Assembly: GCA_036389255.1 (NCBI GenBank)
Contig: DASVQI010000012.1
Coordinates: forward strand, 1-64,000
Direction of reading: 5' to 3'
DNA length: 64,000 nucleotides
Source of the DNA: JACVRN01 sp036389255
Lineage (GTDB): Bacteria > Acidobacteriota > Blastocatellia > Pyrinomonadales > Pyrinomonadaceae
The notes beneath the pieces were generated by a model. The model saw nothing but the letters and a program-made list of their open reading frames with translations, was not told where the DNA came from and ran no database searches. This document shows positions 33,882 through 42,861 of the stretch, in pieces; position 1 is the first letter of the stretch, and each line of letters opens with the position of its first letter. A program made the position numbers and the translations under genes.

Positions 33882-36869
33882 ATGATTCTTAAATCGGGTC
33901 GCACGCTTACGCTTGCAGCGCTCCTCATTTGTCTAGCACACGCGCCTTCGATTCAGGCACAGAGCGGCAGTAGCGGCAGCGCTCCCGACGCGCCATTCGA
34001 TTTCTACGCGCGCGGGCCTTACCGCGAGAATGTGCCCCGGCCTCAGAGCATACTGGGCTACGACGTGGGCGCGTTTCACACAAACTACGCGATGATGGAG
34101 CGCGTCATTGGCGCTATGGCTCAGGCCGCGCCCGACCGCGTGCGCGTCACGGACATAGGCCAGACCAACGAGCACAGGATGATGCATCTGGTGGTGCTGA
34201 GCGCGCCGGAAAATCTCTCGCGGCTCGCAGAGATAAAAGCGAACGTCGCTCGTCTGTCATCCCCCGGCGCGCTCCCGCCGCAGGAGGCCGAGCGCATCGT
34301 TGCTTCGACTCCGGCAATCGTGTGGCTCAACTACACTATTCACGGCGACGAGACGGCCTCGTTCGAAGCCATGATGCAGGTCGTCTATCAGCTAGCGGCT
34401 TCAAACGAGCCCGCGACTTTAGAGGTGCTGAGAAACTGCGTGGTGCTGATAAACGTCTGCGCCAACCCGGACGGCCACGAGCGATTCGTGGCATGGTACA
34501 ACTCCATCTCGACCGGCAATCCTGAGCCGCAGTCGGCCGAACATCGCCAGCCATGGTCTGTCTACGGTCGCTACAACCGCTTTCGCTTCGACCTGAACCG
34601 CGACAACATAGCTTCCACACAGGTCGAGACGCGCAACATGGAGCGCGCCTTCCTTGAGTGGAATCCGCAGGTCTTCGTTGACCATCACGGCCAGCCCTCG
34701 CAGTTCTTCTTCCCGCCCGCCGCGCAACCCATCAATCCCAATCTTCCGAGCGCGCAGACCGCTCGCTGGCTGACGGAGTTCGGCCGGGCCAACGCAGCGC
34801 AGTTCGACCAGCGACGCTGGGATTATTACGTGCGCGACATCTTCGACCTCTTCTATCCGGGCTACTGGGACTCCTGGCCCGCCCTGAACGGCGCTACGGG
34901 GATGACCTACGAGACGGACGGCGGCGGCTGGAAGGGAATCAACTGGCGGCGAGATGATGAAACAATCGTCACGCTCCGCTCAGGCGCGGCCAAGCATTTC
35001 ATAGCTTCTTTGACGACGCTTGAGACTACGGGAAGAAATCGCGCCGCGCGGCTCGGTGATTACTACGAGTTCAAGCGCAGCGCCATAGAAGAGGGTCGCC
35101 GTGGCCCCATGCGCCGCGTGGTTATCCCCTGGGGGCCGGACGTAGTCAAGACTACGGAGCTTGCGGAGGTTCTGCTGCGCGCAGGCATAGAAGTCAAAGT
35201 CTCGCGCGAGCCTTTTCGCTCGGCCCGCTCGCACAGCCACACAGAGCCCAACGGCCCGCCCACGGCCAGAGTCTTTCAATCCGGCTCCATAGTCATAGAC
35301 ATGGAGCAGCCGCAGAAGCGCCTCGCCAAAGCGCTGCTTGAGCCGCAGACCGAGCAGGACGCGCGCTTCATGCAGGAGCAACTGGCCCGCTTCGCGCGTA
35401 ACGAGCGTCGCGGGCGCAATGCCGCCAAAGAAGAGTACAACTTCTATGACATCACGGCGTGGTCGCTGCCCCTGGCCTTTGGCCTTGAAGCCTACTGGAC
35501 GGAGGACGCAGGCGATTTTCAACACGCCCGGCTCCGTCTCTCATCTCAAGTGGTCGTGACGGATGCCGAGAGAAAGGCCATAACCGAGCGCGGCGAGTAT
35601 CTGACTAGCTGGCTGCTGGCAGACAACTACAACACGGGCGTCATGCAGGGCCGCGCTTCCGTGGCCTACATCATTCCTTACGAGCGGGACGGCGCGGCGT
35701 CGCTCGCTTATCGCCTTGAGCGAGAAGGCTATCGTGTCAGTGTTGCTACCCGGACGTTGACTGCGGGCGGGCGCGACTGGCCGCGCGGAACCATGGTCGT
35801 GCGCGTCTCTCGTAATCCCGAATCGCTTCATGAAGCGATTGCAAGACTCTCGCGCGAGGCTGGCGTGATGGTGACGGCCATCAACTCGGGCTTTAACGAA
35901 ACGGGCGAGACGGGCGTCGGCTCAGAGAACGTGGTGGCCCTCAAGCAGCCGCGCATTATAGTGGTTGCTGATGAAGGCGTTGACCAGTCCAGCTACGGCG
36001 CAATCTGGTGGCTCTTTGAGCGCTTCCGCATTGAGTGGACGCCCATGACCATCAACAGCCTCAAGAGCGCGCAGCTAGACCGTTACAACGTAATCATACT
36101 GCCGGACGGCTCAGCCGACCGCTACTTTTCGGCGTTCGGTAAGGGAGGCGTGGAGCTTCTTCGCGGCTGGGCAGAGCGCGGCGGAACCTTAGTCTGTATC
36201 AAGGGCGCGGCCGTCTTCGCCGCCCTGAAGGATGTGGGCCTCACCACCTCGCGCCTTGTCGGCAGCGACGAGGACGACCAGAAGGGAAGCGCCGGGACGG
36301 GAGAAGCGGAAGATAAGACGGAATCGAACGGTGCTGCGGGCGATAGTGGACAGACAACGGGCGGCGGCGGAAGAAGAAGAGAGAATAGCGCCTCTCAGCA
36401 ACAAGACCGGACGGGCCGCGAGACTCCGGCCCAGACGGAAAAGCTGGAAGGCGCACCGCCGGAATTGCCGCCCATAGCTTCGCCTTCGGCGCGTCCCGGT
36501 CAGGTTCCCGAAGCCGTGCCCGGCGCAATCATGCGCGCCACGGTTGACCGCACGACATACTTGACTTACGGTTATGAAGCGGCGGAATTGCCCGTGCTGG
36601 TCAATTCGGGCTACTTCTTCCGCCCGTCAAAGGAAGGCACCAACGCGGTTGTCTTCGGGCCTGAAACGAGCCGGGGGCTGCACCTTTCGGGCTTCATCTG
36701 GCCGAACAACACCGAGCGGCTGCTCAGAGGCACCACTTACGTCATTGACGAGCCCACGGGGCGCGGCCACGTTATCCTTTATGCTGAAGACCCACAGTTT
36801 CGCGGCATCTGGCGCAGCATGACGCGACTCTTCTTCAACTCGATTTTGTTTGCGCCGTCACTAAGCTAA
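33882..36869 (+). CDS. secreted M14-family zinc carboxypeptidase with C-terminal GATase-like domain
   Basis: This 995-residue protein has a signal peptide (LTLAALLICLAHAPSIQA). The peptidase domain shows the zinc motif His154-x-x-Glu157 in NYTIHGDETASF, then NPDGHERFV, DLNRDNIAS and the later DHHGQ, as in M14 peptidases. Around residues 690-770 a second region (PRIIVVADEGVDQSSYGAIW, DRYNVIILPDG, WAERGGTLVCI) resembles a glutamine-amidotransferase-like Rossmann fold. A charged low-complexity insertion lies between about 790 and 875. It should cleave peptides in the periplasm or outside. The convergent PIG-L protein at 37514 carries a similar C-terminal module. Confidence 0.88.
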   Translation: MILKSGRTLTLAALLICLAHAPSIQAQSGSSGSAPDAPFDFYARGPYRENVPRPQSILGYDVGAFHTNYAMMERVIGAMAQAAPDRVRVTDIGQTNEHRMMHLVVLSAPENLSRLAEIKANVARLSSPGALPPQEAERIVASTPAIVWLNYTIHGDETASFEAMMQVVYQLAASNEPATLEVLRNCVVLINVCANPDGHERFVAWYNSISTGNPEPQSAEHRQPWSVYGRYNRFRFDLNRDNIASTQVETRNMERAFLEWNPQVFVDHHGQPSQFFFPPAAQPINPNLPSAQTARWLTEFGRANAAQFDQRRWDYYVRDIFDLFYPGYWDSWPALNGATGMTYETDGGGWKGINWRRDDETIVTLRSGAAKHFIASLTTLETTGRNRAARLGDYYEFKRSAIEEGRRGPMRRVVIPWGPDVVKTTELAEVLLRAGIEVKVSREPFRSARSHSHTEPNGPPTARVFQSGSIVIDMEQPQKRLAKALLEPQTEQDARFMQEQLARFARNERRGRNAAKEEYNFYDITAWSLPLAFGLEAYWTEDAGDFQHARLRLSSQVVVTDAERKAITERGEYLTSWLLADNYNTGVMQGRASVAYIIPYERDGAASLAYRLEREGYRVSVATRTLTAGGRDWPRGTMVVRVSRNPESLHEAIARLSREAGVMVTAINSGFNETGETGVGSENVVALKQPRIIVVADEGVDQSSYGAIWWLFERFRIEWTPMTINSLKSAQLDRYNVIILPDGSADRYFSAFGKGGVELLRGWAERGGTLVCIKGAAVFAALKDVGLTTSRLVGSDEDDQKGSAGTGEAEDKTESNGAAGDSGQTTGGGGRRRENSASQQQDRTGRETPAQTEKLEGAPPELPPIASPSARPGQVPEAVPGAIMRATVDRTTYLTYGYEAAELPVLVNSGYFFRPSKEGTNAVVFGPETSRGLHLSGFIWPNNTERLLRGTTYVIDEPTGRGHVILYAEDPQFRGIWRSMTRLFFNSILFAPSLS

Positions 36870-36877
36870 GGAAGAGA

Positions 36878-37402
36878 TTGACTGTGTTCAGAATCAAGGC
36901 AGAGTATAGCGAGCAGATAGTTGTCAGGGCGAGTATAGATAGAGCGCGGGAGTTTTTCGGAGAGATACGCAACTTCGTAGAGCTGATGCCGGGCATAGAG
37001 AGCATACGGCGCGAGGCGAACGGCGTCATGCGATGGATGGTGCGGGCGGAAGTCCCGGCGCTCGGCACCATGCGTCAGGCGTTCATGGTCGAGCTGACCG
37101 AGGACAGGCTAGAACGCATTGAATGGTCTCCGGCGGCGCAGGAGAATAAGAACTACCTGCGATACGCAGCCATCTTCGAGCCGCGCGGCGCGCGCTCTAC
37201 ACTCGTGCGTATTGCTCAGCACGTAGAGTTGCGGCGCAAGCACGCCAAAGAGCTTCACCTGTTGGCCGGATTAATCGGGGAAGGGCGCATCTCCGCGGAG
37301 ATGCAGAAGCGCGTCACAGAGATGATTAAGACTTTCCTCGAACGCTCGCGCACGAGACTCGAAGGGCAGGGATTGTCCCTCGTCGAAGAGCCGGGCAGAT
37401 AA
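36878..37402 (+). CDS. SRPBCC (START/coenzyme-Q-binding-like) protein
   Basis: This 174-residue protein begins FRIKAEYSEQIVVRASIDRA, with the strand-helix opening of the polyketide-cyclase / COQ10-like lipid-binding fold, and continues FVELMPGIESIRRE and EVPALGTMRQAFMVEL. A C-terminal helix (AEMQKRVTEMIKTFLERSR) closes the cavity. Ligand unknown. It follows the M14 gene by nine bases, so it is in the same transcript. The start could be TTG at 36878 or GTG at 36884; AAGGAAGAG precedes both. Confidence 0.8.
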   Translation: MTVFRIKAEYSEQIVVRASIDRAREFFGEIRNFVELMPGIESIRREANGVMRWMVRAEVPALGTMRQAFMVELTEDRLERIEWSPAAQENKNYLRYAAIFEPRGARSTLVRIAQHVELRRKHAKELHLLAGLIGEGRISAEMQKRVTEMIKTFLERSRTRLEGQGLSLVEEPGR

Positions 37403-37413
37403 TCGAACTGAAG

Positions 37414-37506
37414 TTCACCGCAGAGGCGCAGAGAGACGCAAGAGGGGGCGCTGAGAACTTAAATCCTCTGCGCGTTCTTTGCGTCTCTCTGCGCCTCTGC
37501 GGTGAA
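37414..37506. repeat. 28-bp perfect inverted repeat with CGCAGAGGCGCAGAG words
   Basis: Arms at 37414-37441 and 37479-37506 are perfectly complementary over 28 bp; each starts TTCACCGCAGAGGCGCAGAG. The loop (37 bases) contains weaker pairing. It lies between convergent SRPBCC and PIG-L genes, so it could end both transcripts. From general knowledge, words of the type CACCGCAGAG(A/G)CGCAGAG occur as dispersed repeats in several unrelated bacteria; this needs a genome search. Confidence 0.8.
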
Positions 37507-37513
37507 GTCTTTC

Positions 37514-40105
37514 CTATCTTCCCTGTCCCTTATTGGTGCGTCCGTAGCTGAGCATGTTGGCGAGCACGCGATACGCGCCGGGGACGCCTTCGCGCAGTTG
37601 CCTGTACCAGACTATGCTGGTGTAGATGTAACGTCCCCGTCCCGTTTCGGCCGCCAGCAGCCCGCCCTGTAACTGCGGCTCTCCGGCATCCGACATTGAA
37701 AGCGGCGCGCTGAATCGCTTGTCCCACTCTCTGGGAAAGTAGAGCCCGCGTTCCTGTATCCAGCCTTCGAAATCCCGCTCGCTAATCTTGTTCGGAAAGT
37801 TCAGCAAAGGATGCTGTGGGTCTGTGAAAGTGACGGGCGCAGTCTCGTCCGTGACGCGCGAGTTGCCCAGCAGTATCGGATAAGGCGCGAGCTGCGGGCG
37901 GGCTGCCTTCTCATCCGGATTCCACTCGTTGGTCTTGTGATAAAAGACTATCAGCGTGCCGCCCTGTTCTGCGTAGTCCAGCAGCTTCTGATTGACCTGC
38001 ATCAGCTCCGGGTGCGCCTGATAGCCCCTGTTGTCTATGATTATGGCGTCATAGCTTCCAAGGTTGCCCGCGCGAACTTCATCTACCGTCAGCTCCTTCG
38101 ATTGAATGCCGAGCGCGTCTAGCGCAGCAGGCAGCGTGAAGTCCGTGCTGCGCACGTAGCCCACACGCAGCTTAGGGTCAACGCCAGCGTCCGCGTAAAC
38201 TATCTTTACTTCGCGCTCGGTGATGGGCGCGCTGCTGGCCGGGTTGACGCGGTTCAGAGAGAATCGCGCCGCCGTAGACAGCTCGCCGCGCTCCCTTATG
38301 GCTTTCAAGTCCTGAGCCGAAAGCATGAAAGAGCTTTCGTCCTCAATCGAATCGCGCGCGGGAACGCGCTCCCAGCGTGGCTCCGCCGCGCGAGCCGCGT
38401 ATACCATCTGCTTTGTGTTCACGCGCACGTCTATGGGAGCGCTCGTGTTGTTGCTGATTTGAAACTTGAAGGCGTGATTCTGGTTGAGCGTCTGCGGCGT
38501 CACGACCAGCAGGCGCGGGCTTATGCTCTGAATCTCCACGGGCGGCGCGACGTTGAAGCGCTTCGACGCCCTGACGGTGAACGTAGCGCCTTCAACTTCC
38601 AGTTGAAACTCTTCGCTCAGCTCCTCGCCCCACAGGCGACCGTCATAAAGATGCTCGTACTGCGGAGTGTTCGTGAGCGCGTCACGCGGCACAGTGGCCG
38701 TCCCCGTGGAACGATACGGCTGATTTCTTTGAAGCGGCTTGTCGCCACGGCTCGCGCTCAGAGTGTTGCCGTGGAAGCGAAACGCGCTGGCCTTTATCGT
38801 CAAGTCCCTTTCGCCGCCGTTGTAGAGCGTGACGGTGTAGGGCATCTGCGTGCCGGGTATCAGCAGTGGCGTGCCGTCCGCGCGGAAGGCCGCAGTGATG
38901 CCCGAAGCTACCGCGAGCGCGTTATCCAGACGCCTGTCCATCAACTGAAAGCGCGGCTTGTCAGTCGAGTCTGCGGGCGCTGCGAACACGTTCATTTGCC
39001 TGAGCGAAGCCAAGGCGCGAACCAACTGGTCGCGGCTGGCCTTCTGTGATTCGTAAAGAGCGAGCACGGCCCTGACAGCCAGAGGCACTATCTTTCTCTC
39101 TGGCTCTCCCGGTATGGAGAGGTTGTCCAGAAAGCTTTGCGCGTTCGCGGGCAAAGGGGCGGCTCCCTTCGCTTCGCGCACCAGCCGGTAGCGTATGGGC
39201 GGCCAGCCCTGCGGTGGAAGCGTCTGCGGCCAAGGCCCCTGCGAGGCATGGCGACGGAGCGCCTGTAGAGCCTGCTCGGCGTAGGTCGTGCCTCGCACAG
39301 GGTCGCGCTCGTTGCGGTCTACGCTGATGACGCGGGCGTCCGGTTGAGCTTCGGGCTGCCTGTTTTCCCCGTCGCCGCCGAAACCGAAACGCACGAAGAT
39401 TCTCTGCACCTGCCACGGCTGAACTTTACCGTCGCGCAGTTGTTCGGGAAAGCGCGCAGGGTCTGCCGCAGCGTCGAAGGCTTCCAAGACAAGCCTGCCT
39501 GTCGCCTGATGATGGCCGTGGCCGCTCGTCGTGTTGTGATTCGTGATGATAACGTCCGGGCGAAGCTCACGAATCTTCAAGACCATCCGGCGCAGCGCTT
39601 CGTCGTGGCCCCAGATGCGAAAAGCCTCTTCGGCGGATTTTGAGAAGCCGAAATCCCTCAAGCCCAGAAAGTAAGGCTCCGAGCCCTGAATCTCGGACGC
39701 CTCTGCCGTCTCGCGCGCGCGAATCACGCCAAGCTCTTCGTAAAGCTCCGGCCCCGTGGCGTTCTGCCCGCCCTCGCCGTAGGTCGAAAAGAGCGTCACC
39801 GTATGCACGCCCATCTTGCGCCTTAGCACAGTGAGCGTCGCGCCGTCCTCGTCGTCCGGGTGCGCCGCCACGCACATGACCGTCCACGGGTTTGTCAGGT
39901 CGAGCAGCGACTGGTAAAGCTCTGCATTGAGCTGCGCGGACTGTGCCTCGGCCCGCGCTGTTTTGAGAGAAGGCGCAGCGCCGACGAGTATCGAGGCCAG
40001 CACAAAAAGCGCCAGCACGGCGCGCACCGAAAGCTTCGCGGCTCTAACTTTTGATAGCTTCATTTTCATTCTCATAGATTGTGAGACAAGAAACCCTTTA
40101 TTCAA
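37514..40105 (-). CDS. secreted PIG-L-family deacetylase, large form
   Basis: This protein of up to 863 residues has a signal peptide (AKLSVRAVLALFVLASILVG). The N-terminal LmbE/PIG-L domain has the metal motif AHPDDE and the later HGHH, and probably removes an acetyl group from a sugar. A beta-rich middle (TLYNGGERDLTIKASAF) looks like an Ig-like domain. The last 230 residues (LGSYDAIIIDNRGYQAH, AEQGGTLIVFYH) form a GATase-like domain without an obvious catalytic triad. The frame starts at TTG 40105, overlapping the upstream gene by eight bases; the ATG at 40075 is an alternative start that leaves a normal signal peptide. The substrate is unknown. Confidence 0.86.
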   Translation of the reverse strand: MNKGFLVSQSMRMKMKLSKVRAAKLSVRAVLALFVLASILVGAAPSLKTARAEAQSAQLNAELYQSLLDLTNPWTVMCVAAHPDDEDGATLTVLRRKMGVHTVTLFSTYGEGGQNATGPELYEELGVIRARETAEASEIQGSEPYFLGLRDFGFSKSAEEAFRIWGHDEALRRMVLKIRELRPDVIITNHNTTSGHGHHQATGRLVLEAFDAAADPARFPEQLRDGKVQPWQVQRIFVRFGFGGDGENRQPEAQPDARVISVDRNERDPVRGTTYAEQALQALRRHASQGPWPQTLPPQGWPPIRYRLVREAKGAAPLPANAQSFLDNLSIPGEPERKIVPLAVRAVLALYESQKASRDQLVRALASLRQMNVFAAPADSTDKPRFQLMDRRLDNALAVASGITAAFRADGTPLLIPGTQMPYTVTLYNGGERDLTIKASAFRFHGNTLSASRGDKPLQRNQPYRSTGTATVPRDALTNTPQYEHLYDGRLWGEELSEEFQLEVEGATFTVRASKRFNVAPPVEIQSISPRLLVVTPQTLNQNHAFKFQISNNTSAPIDVRVNTKQMVYAARAAEPRWERVPARDSIEDESSFMLSAQDLKAIRERGELSTAARFSLNRVNPASSAPITEREVKIVYADAGVDPKLRVGYVRSTDFTLPAALDALGIQSKELTVDEVRAGNLGSYDAIIIDNRGYQAHPELMQVNQKLLDYAEQGGTLIVFYHKTNEWNPDEKAARPQLAPYPILLGNSRVTDETAPVTFTDPQHPLLNFPNKISERDFEGWIQERGLYFPREWDKRFSAPLSMSDAGEPQLQGGLLAAETGRGRYIYTSIVWYRQLREGVPGAYRVLANMLSYGRTNKGQGR

Positions 40106-40622
40106 ACTCTACGCAGAGGTCGAAAATTCTGCTCGGCAAACGAACGTCAACGCGGCTGTCAGATACGTCCACGCCCACGACGCGGTTGCAGACGAGGAGC
40201 ATGAGACGCTTACAGCCCTCAAGCTCTTCGCCCCTGCTGAACTCTATGTGAAAAGCGCCGGGGCTTAAAGCGTAGGTTCCGCTCATGCGCTCGTTGATTC
40301 GCATCACCAGGCCCTCGCGCCCTAGGTCGAAGAGCGCTCTGGGGCCTTCCGCGAGCGCGAACGTGCCGCCGCTTTCACCCGCAGGCTTGAAATTTATGTC
40401 GCCGCGCGCCGAGACTTTCTCCAACTCTGACGCGGGCGCTCCCGGCGCAAAGATGCGCGCGAAATCTACCACAGGGATGGAGAACCCTGCGCCCGCCCTG
40501 TGCCCCTCGTGCATGCGCGTTATCAGCTCAATCGCCACGCCGCGCATCTCCGGCCATTTGAGACAGTTGAATAGAGACATAAGGTGCAGCAGGTCAGAAT
40601 CAGCTTTGTGTCCGTGCATCAT
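40098..40622 (-). CDS. hypothetical protein, 174 residues
   Basis: No family is recognised. The protein is soluble-looking, with a helical first third (HLMSLFNCLKWPEMRGVAIE) and a beta-rich rest (GDINFKPAGESGGTFAL, RVVGVDVSDSRVDVRLPSRI). Its stop overlaps the first codons of the PIG-L gene by eight bases if that gene starts at 40105, which suggests translational coupling. The late GVDVSDSRVDVRLP phrase is reminiscent of, but not sufficient for, a PilZ-type fold. Confidence 0.65.
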   Translation of the reverse strand: MMHGHKADSDLLHLMSLFNCLKWPEMRGVAIELITRMHEGHRAGAGFSIPVVDFARIFAPGAPASELEKVSARGDINFKPAGESGGTFALAEGPRALFDLGREGLVMRINERMSGTYALSPGAFHIEFSRGEELEGCKRLMLLVCNRVVGVDVSDSRVDVRLPSRIFDLCVEFE

Positions 40623-40686
40623 CCGAGCGATTCAAGATAAAATCGGGAGCGCATAGATTGTAGCCTGTCCAGTAGGGAGAGAGCCA

Positions 40687-41058
40687 ATGCGTATAGAGAG
40701 AATCAACCACGTACAGATAAGCATACCTCCCGGCACAGAGGACGAAGTCAGGCGCTTTTATCGTGACATACTCGGCCTAACTGAAGTGCCAAAGCCGGAA
40801 TCGCTTCGCGGGCGCGGCGGCCTCTGGCTGGTTGTAGGCGACCAAGCCATACACTTCGGGACGGAAGAAGTCTCAGACCGCGCCGCCTCAAAACGTCACG
40901 TGGCATTCGAAGTTGAAGATTTAGACGCGGCTCGCCGTGAGCTTCAACAGGCCGGTGTGAAAATACTGGAAGGCATACCCATTCCCGACTACGACCGCTT
41001 CGAGTTCCGCGACCCCTTCGGCAATCGCGTAGAGCTGATGCAGAGGACGGGCAAATAG
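40687..41058 (+). CDS. VOC-family protein (glyoxalase/bleomycin-resistance fold)
   Basis: This 123-residue single-domain protein has the two paired beta-alpha-beta units of the fold: RINHVQISIPPGTEDEVRRF with the metal-binding His, and KRHVAFEVEDLDAARREL with the second His, ending FRDPFGNRVELMQ with the metal-binding Glu. Many such proteins are lyases or dioxygenases; the substrate is unknown. The gene stands alone; its stop lies in the inverted repeat at 41049. Confidence 0.87.
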   Translation: MRIERINHVQISIPPGTEDEVRRFYRDILGLTEVPKPESLRGRGGLWLVVGDQAIHFGTEEVSDRAASKRHVAFEVEDLDAARRELQQAGVKILEGIPIPDYDRFEFRDPFGNRVELMQRTGK

Positions 41059-41105
41059 TAGAAATCGCTTTTATCTATTCACCAGCCAGCCTCTATTATT
41101 CGCCC
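41049..41105. repeat. inverted repeat between convergent VOC and permease genes
   Basis: Arms 41049-41061 (GGGCAAATAGTAG) and 41093-41105 pair with two mismatches, both of which would be G-T wobbles in one transcript. The left arm contains the VOC stop codon. A weak terminator or a dispersed repeat. Confidence 0.5.
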
Positions 41106-41110
41106 TTCCT

Positions 41111-42799
41111 TTACCTTTCAAGCCGGGCGGCGATTGTCATGCTGACGGCAATCAGGGCAATCAGCAGGACGCCGTAGGCCGCCGCCGTGCCGAGGTTGAA
41201 GTCGCGCATCTCTGCGGCGATGGCTATCGAGACGGGACGGTTGCGCGGGACATAGACCAGCACGCTTGCTACGTATTCGCCCAGCGCTATGACGAACGCC
41301 AGAAGCGTCCCGGCCAGCGCGCCCGGCCAGATTAAGGGAAGACGCACGCGCAGGAAACGCCGGAAGGGGCGCGCGCCCAGACCGGCCGCAGCCTCTTCCA
41401 GCGCCGGATCCATCTGCTCAAGGCTAGCCTGAACAGAGCGCACCACTAGCGGCATGAAGCGCAGAAAGTATATGACGGGCAGAATCCAGAAGGTGCCTAC
41501 GAGTATGAAAGAGCCGGTCATGGGATTTGATTGCCCGTAGGCTTCCGCTATAGAGACGGCCACGACCGTTCCCGGCAAGGCCCACGGCACAAGCACAAGG
41601 AGCGAAATGATTCTTCGCCCGCGAAGCCTGCGGCGCGAAACTAGGCTCGCCACGCAGAGGCTCCACACCAGAGCCAGCAGGGCCGCGATGCCTGCCATCT
41701 CAAGGCTATTGAAGAGCACCGACAGCGCATCCTCTTCCGTAAAGATGCGCGCGTAGTTATCAATCGTATAAGCCGACGGCAGCGTCTGCGTCGTCCAGCT
41801 TCCGGTGCGCGCGAAGCTCACAATCAGAAGCGTCACTACGGGCAGCGCCAGCAGCGTAGTGAAGAGAACTCCGCAGGCGGCCGCAGCAAATCTGGCCGCG
41901 CCGCTCCTGATGGGCTGTCGCCTTCGCGGCGCTCCCTTCATGGCGGCGGCCACGAACCGGCGCGTCCCTTCATAACGCTGGAAGAAGACGAGAGCGCCGA
42001 GAGAAATCACCGCCAGCAGGACAGTCTCGGTCAAAGCGAGCCTAGCGTCGCCGCGCTGCCTCGCGTTGAAAATCTCCAAGGTCAGCACGCGCACGCTTCC
42101 GCCGAAGAAGAGCGGCGCGCTGAACGAAGCCATAGAGGTCATGAAGGTCAGGAGCGCTGCGGCCAGAAGCGACGGAGTCAATTGTGGCAGCACCACGCGA
42201 AAAAGCACCCTTAAGGGGCTCGCTCCCAGACTTCGCGCGGCCTCGCCAAGGCTGGCGTCTATGCGCCTGAGCCCCGCGCCCGCCAGCACGTAAAAGAACG
42301 GGTACATAGTGTAGGTGTGAAAGAGCAGCATGGCCGTCCACCCGCGCAGCGACCACGGCGCTTCCCTTAAACGGAACAGGTGCTGAAAGGCGCGTGCCAG
42401 TATTCCGCTCTCGCCGCAGAGAAAGATGAAGGCGACGGTGCCTACAAGTGGCGGCAGCACTAGCGGGAGCGACGCCAGAATCGAAAAGATGCGTCGCGCC
42501 GGAAACTCATAACGCTCGAAGAGAAACGCTAGCGGCACCCCGACCAGAGCGCAGAAGAGTACCGTCAACACAGAAAGCCAGAGGCTTGAGAGAGTCGCCT
42601 CCAGCACGGCTCGCTCGCTTAAGACTTCTACGTAGTTGGAGAGCGACCATGAGCCGTCCCGCTCAAGAGAAGCCGTCAGCACATGCAGGTTCGGATAGAC
42701 GACGCCGTAAAGAAGCACCACGCCCACGACAAGAGCAAGGACGATTACGGAAGGGTCTGGAATGAAAGCGCTCGTGCTTTTGTTGATTCCGTTCCTCAT
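41111..42799 (-). CDS. ABC importer permease, two-domain Fe3+/polyamine type
   Basis: This 562-residue protein has about twelve membrane segments in two homologous halves, each with the EAA-like loop (SLGEAARSLGASPLRVLFRV and ALEEAAAGLGARPFRRFLRV). This fused-permease form is typical of AfuB/FbpB ferric-iron importers. It is the last gene of a three-gene operon (binding protein, ATPase, permease) on the minus strand. Iron is the most common substrate of this fused form, but phosphonate, thiamine or spermidine importers are similar; the sequence does not decide. Confidence 0.88.
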   Translation of the reverse strand: MRNGINKSTSAFIPDPSVIVLALVVGVVLLYGVVYPNLHVLTASLERDGSWSLSNYVEVLSERAVLEATLSSLWLSVLTVLFCALVGVPLAFLFERYEFPARRIFSILASLPLVLPPLVGTVAFIFLCGESGILARAFQHLFRLREAPWSLRGWTAMLLFHTYTMYPFFYVLAGAGLRRIDASLGEAARSLGASPLRVLFRVVLPQLTPSLLAAALLTFMTSMASFSAPLFFGGSVRVLTLEIFNARQRGDARLALTETVLLAVISLGALVFFQRYEGTRRFVAAAMKGAPRRRQPIRSGAARFAAAACGVLFTTLLALPVVTLLIVSFARTGSWTTQTLPSAYTIDNYARIFTEEDALSVLFNSLEMAGIAALLALVWSLCVASLVSRRRLRGRRIISLLVLVPWALPGTVVAVSIAEAYGQSNPMTGSFILVGTFWILPVIYFLRFMPLVVRSVQASLEQMDPALEEAAAGLGARPFRRFLRVRLPLIWPGALAGTLLAFVIALGEYVASVLVYVPRNRPVSIAIAAEMRDFNLGTAAAYGVLLIALIAVSMTIAARLER

Positions 42800-42861
42800 C
42801 CCGCTTTAGTCCCGTTCTCTTCTTCGTGTCGTTTCCTGTCGCTTGGTGGTCTATTCTCTTC

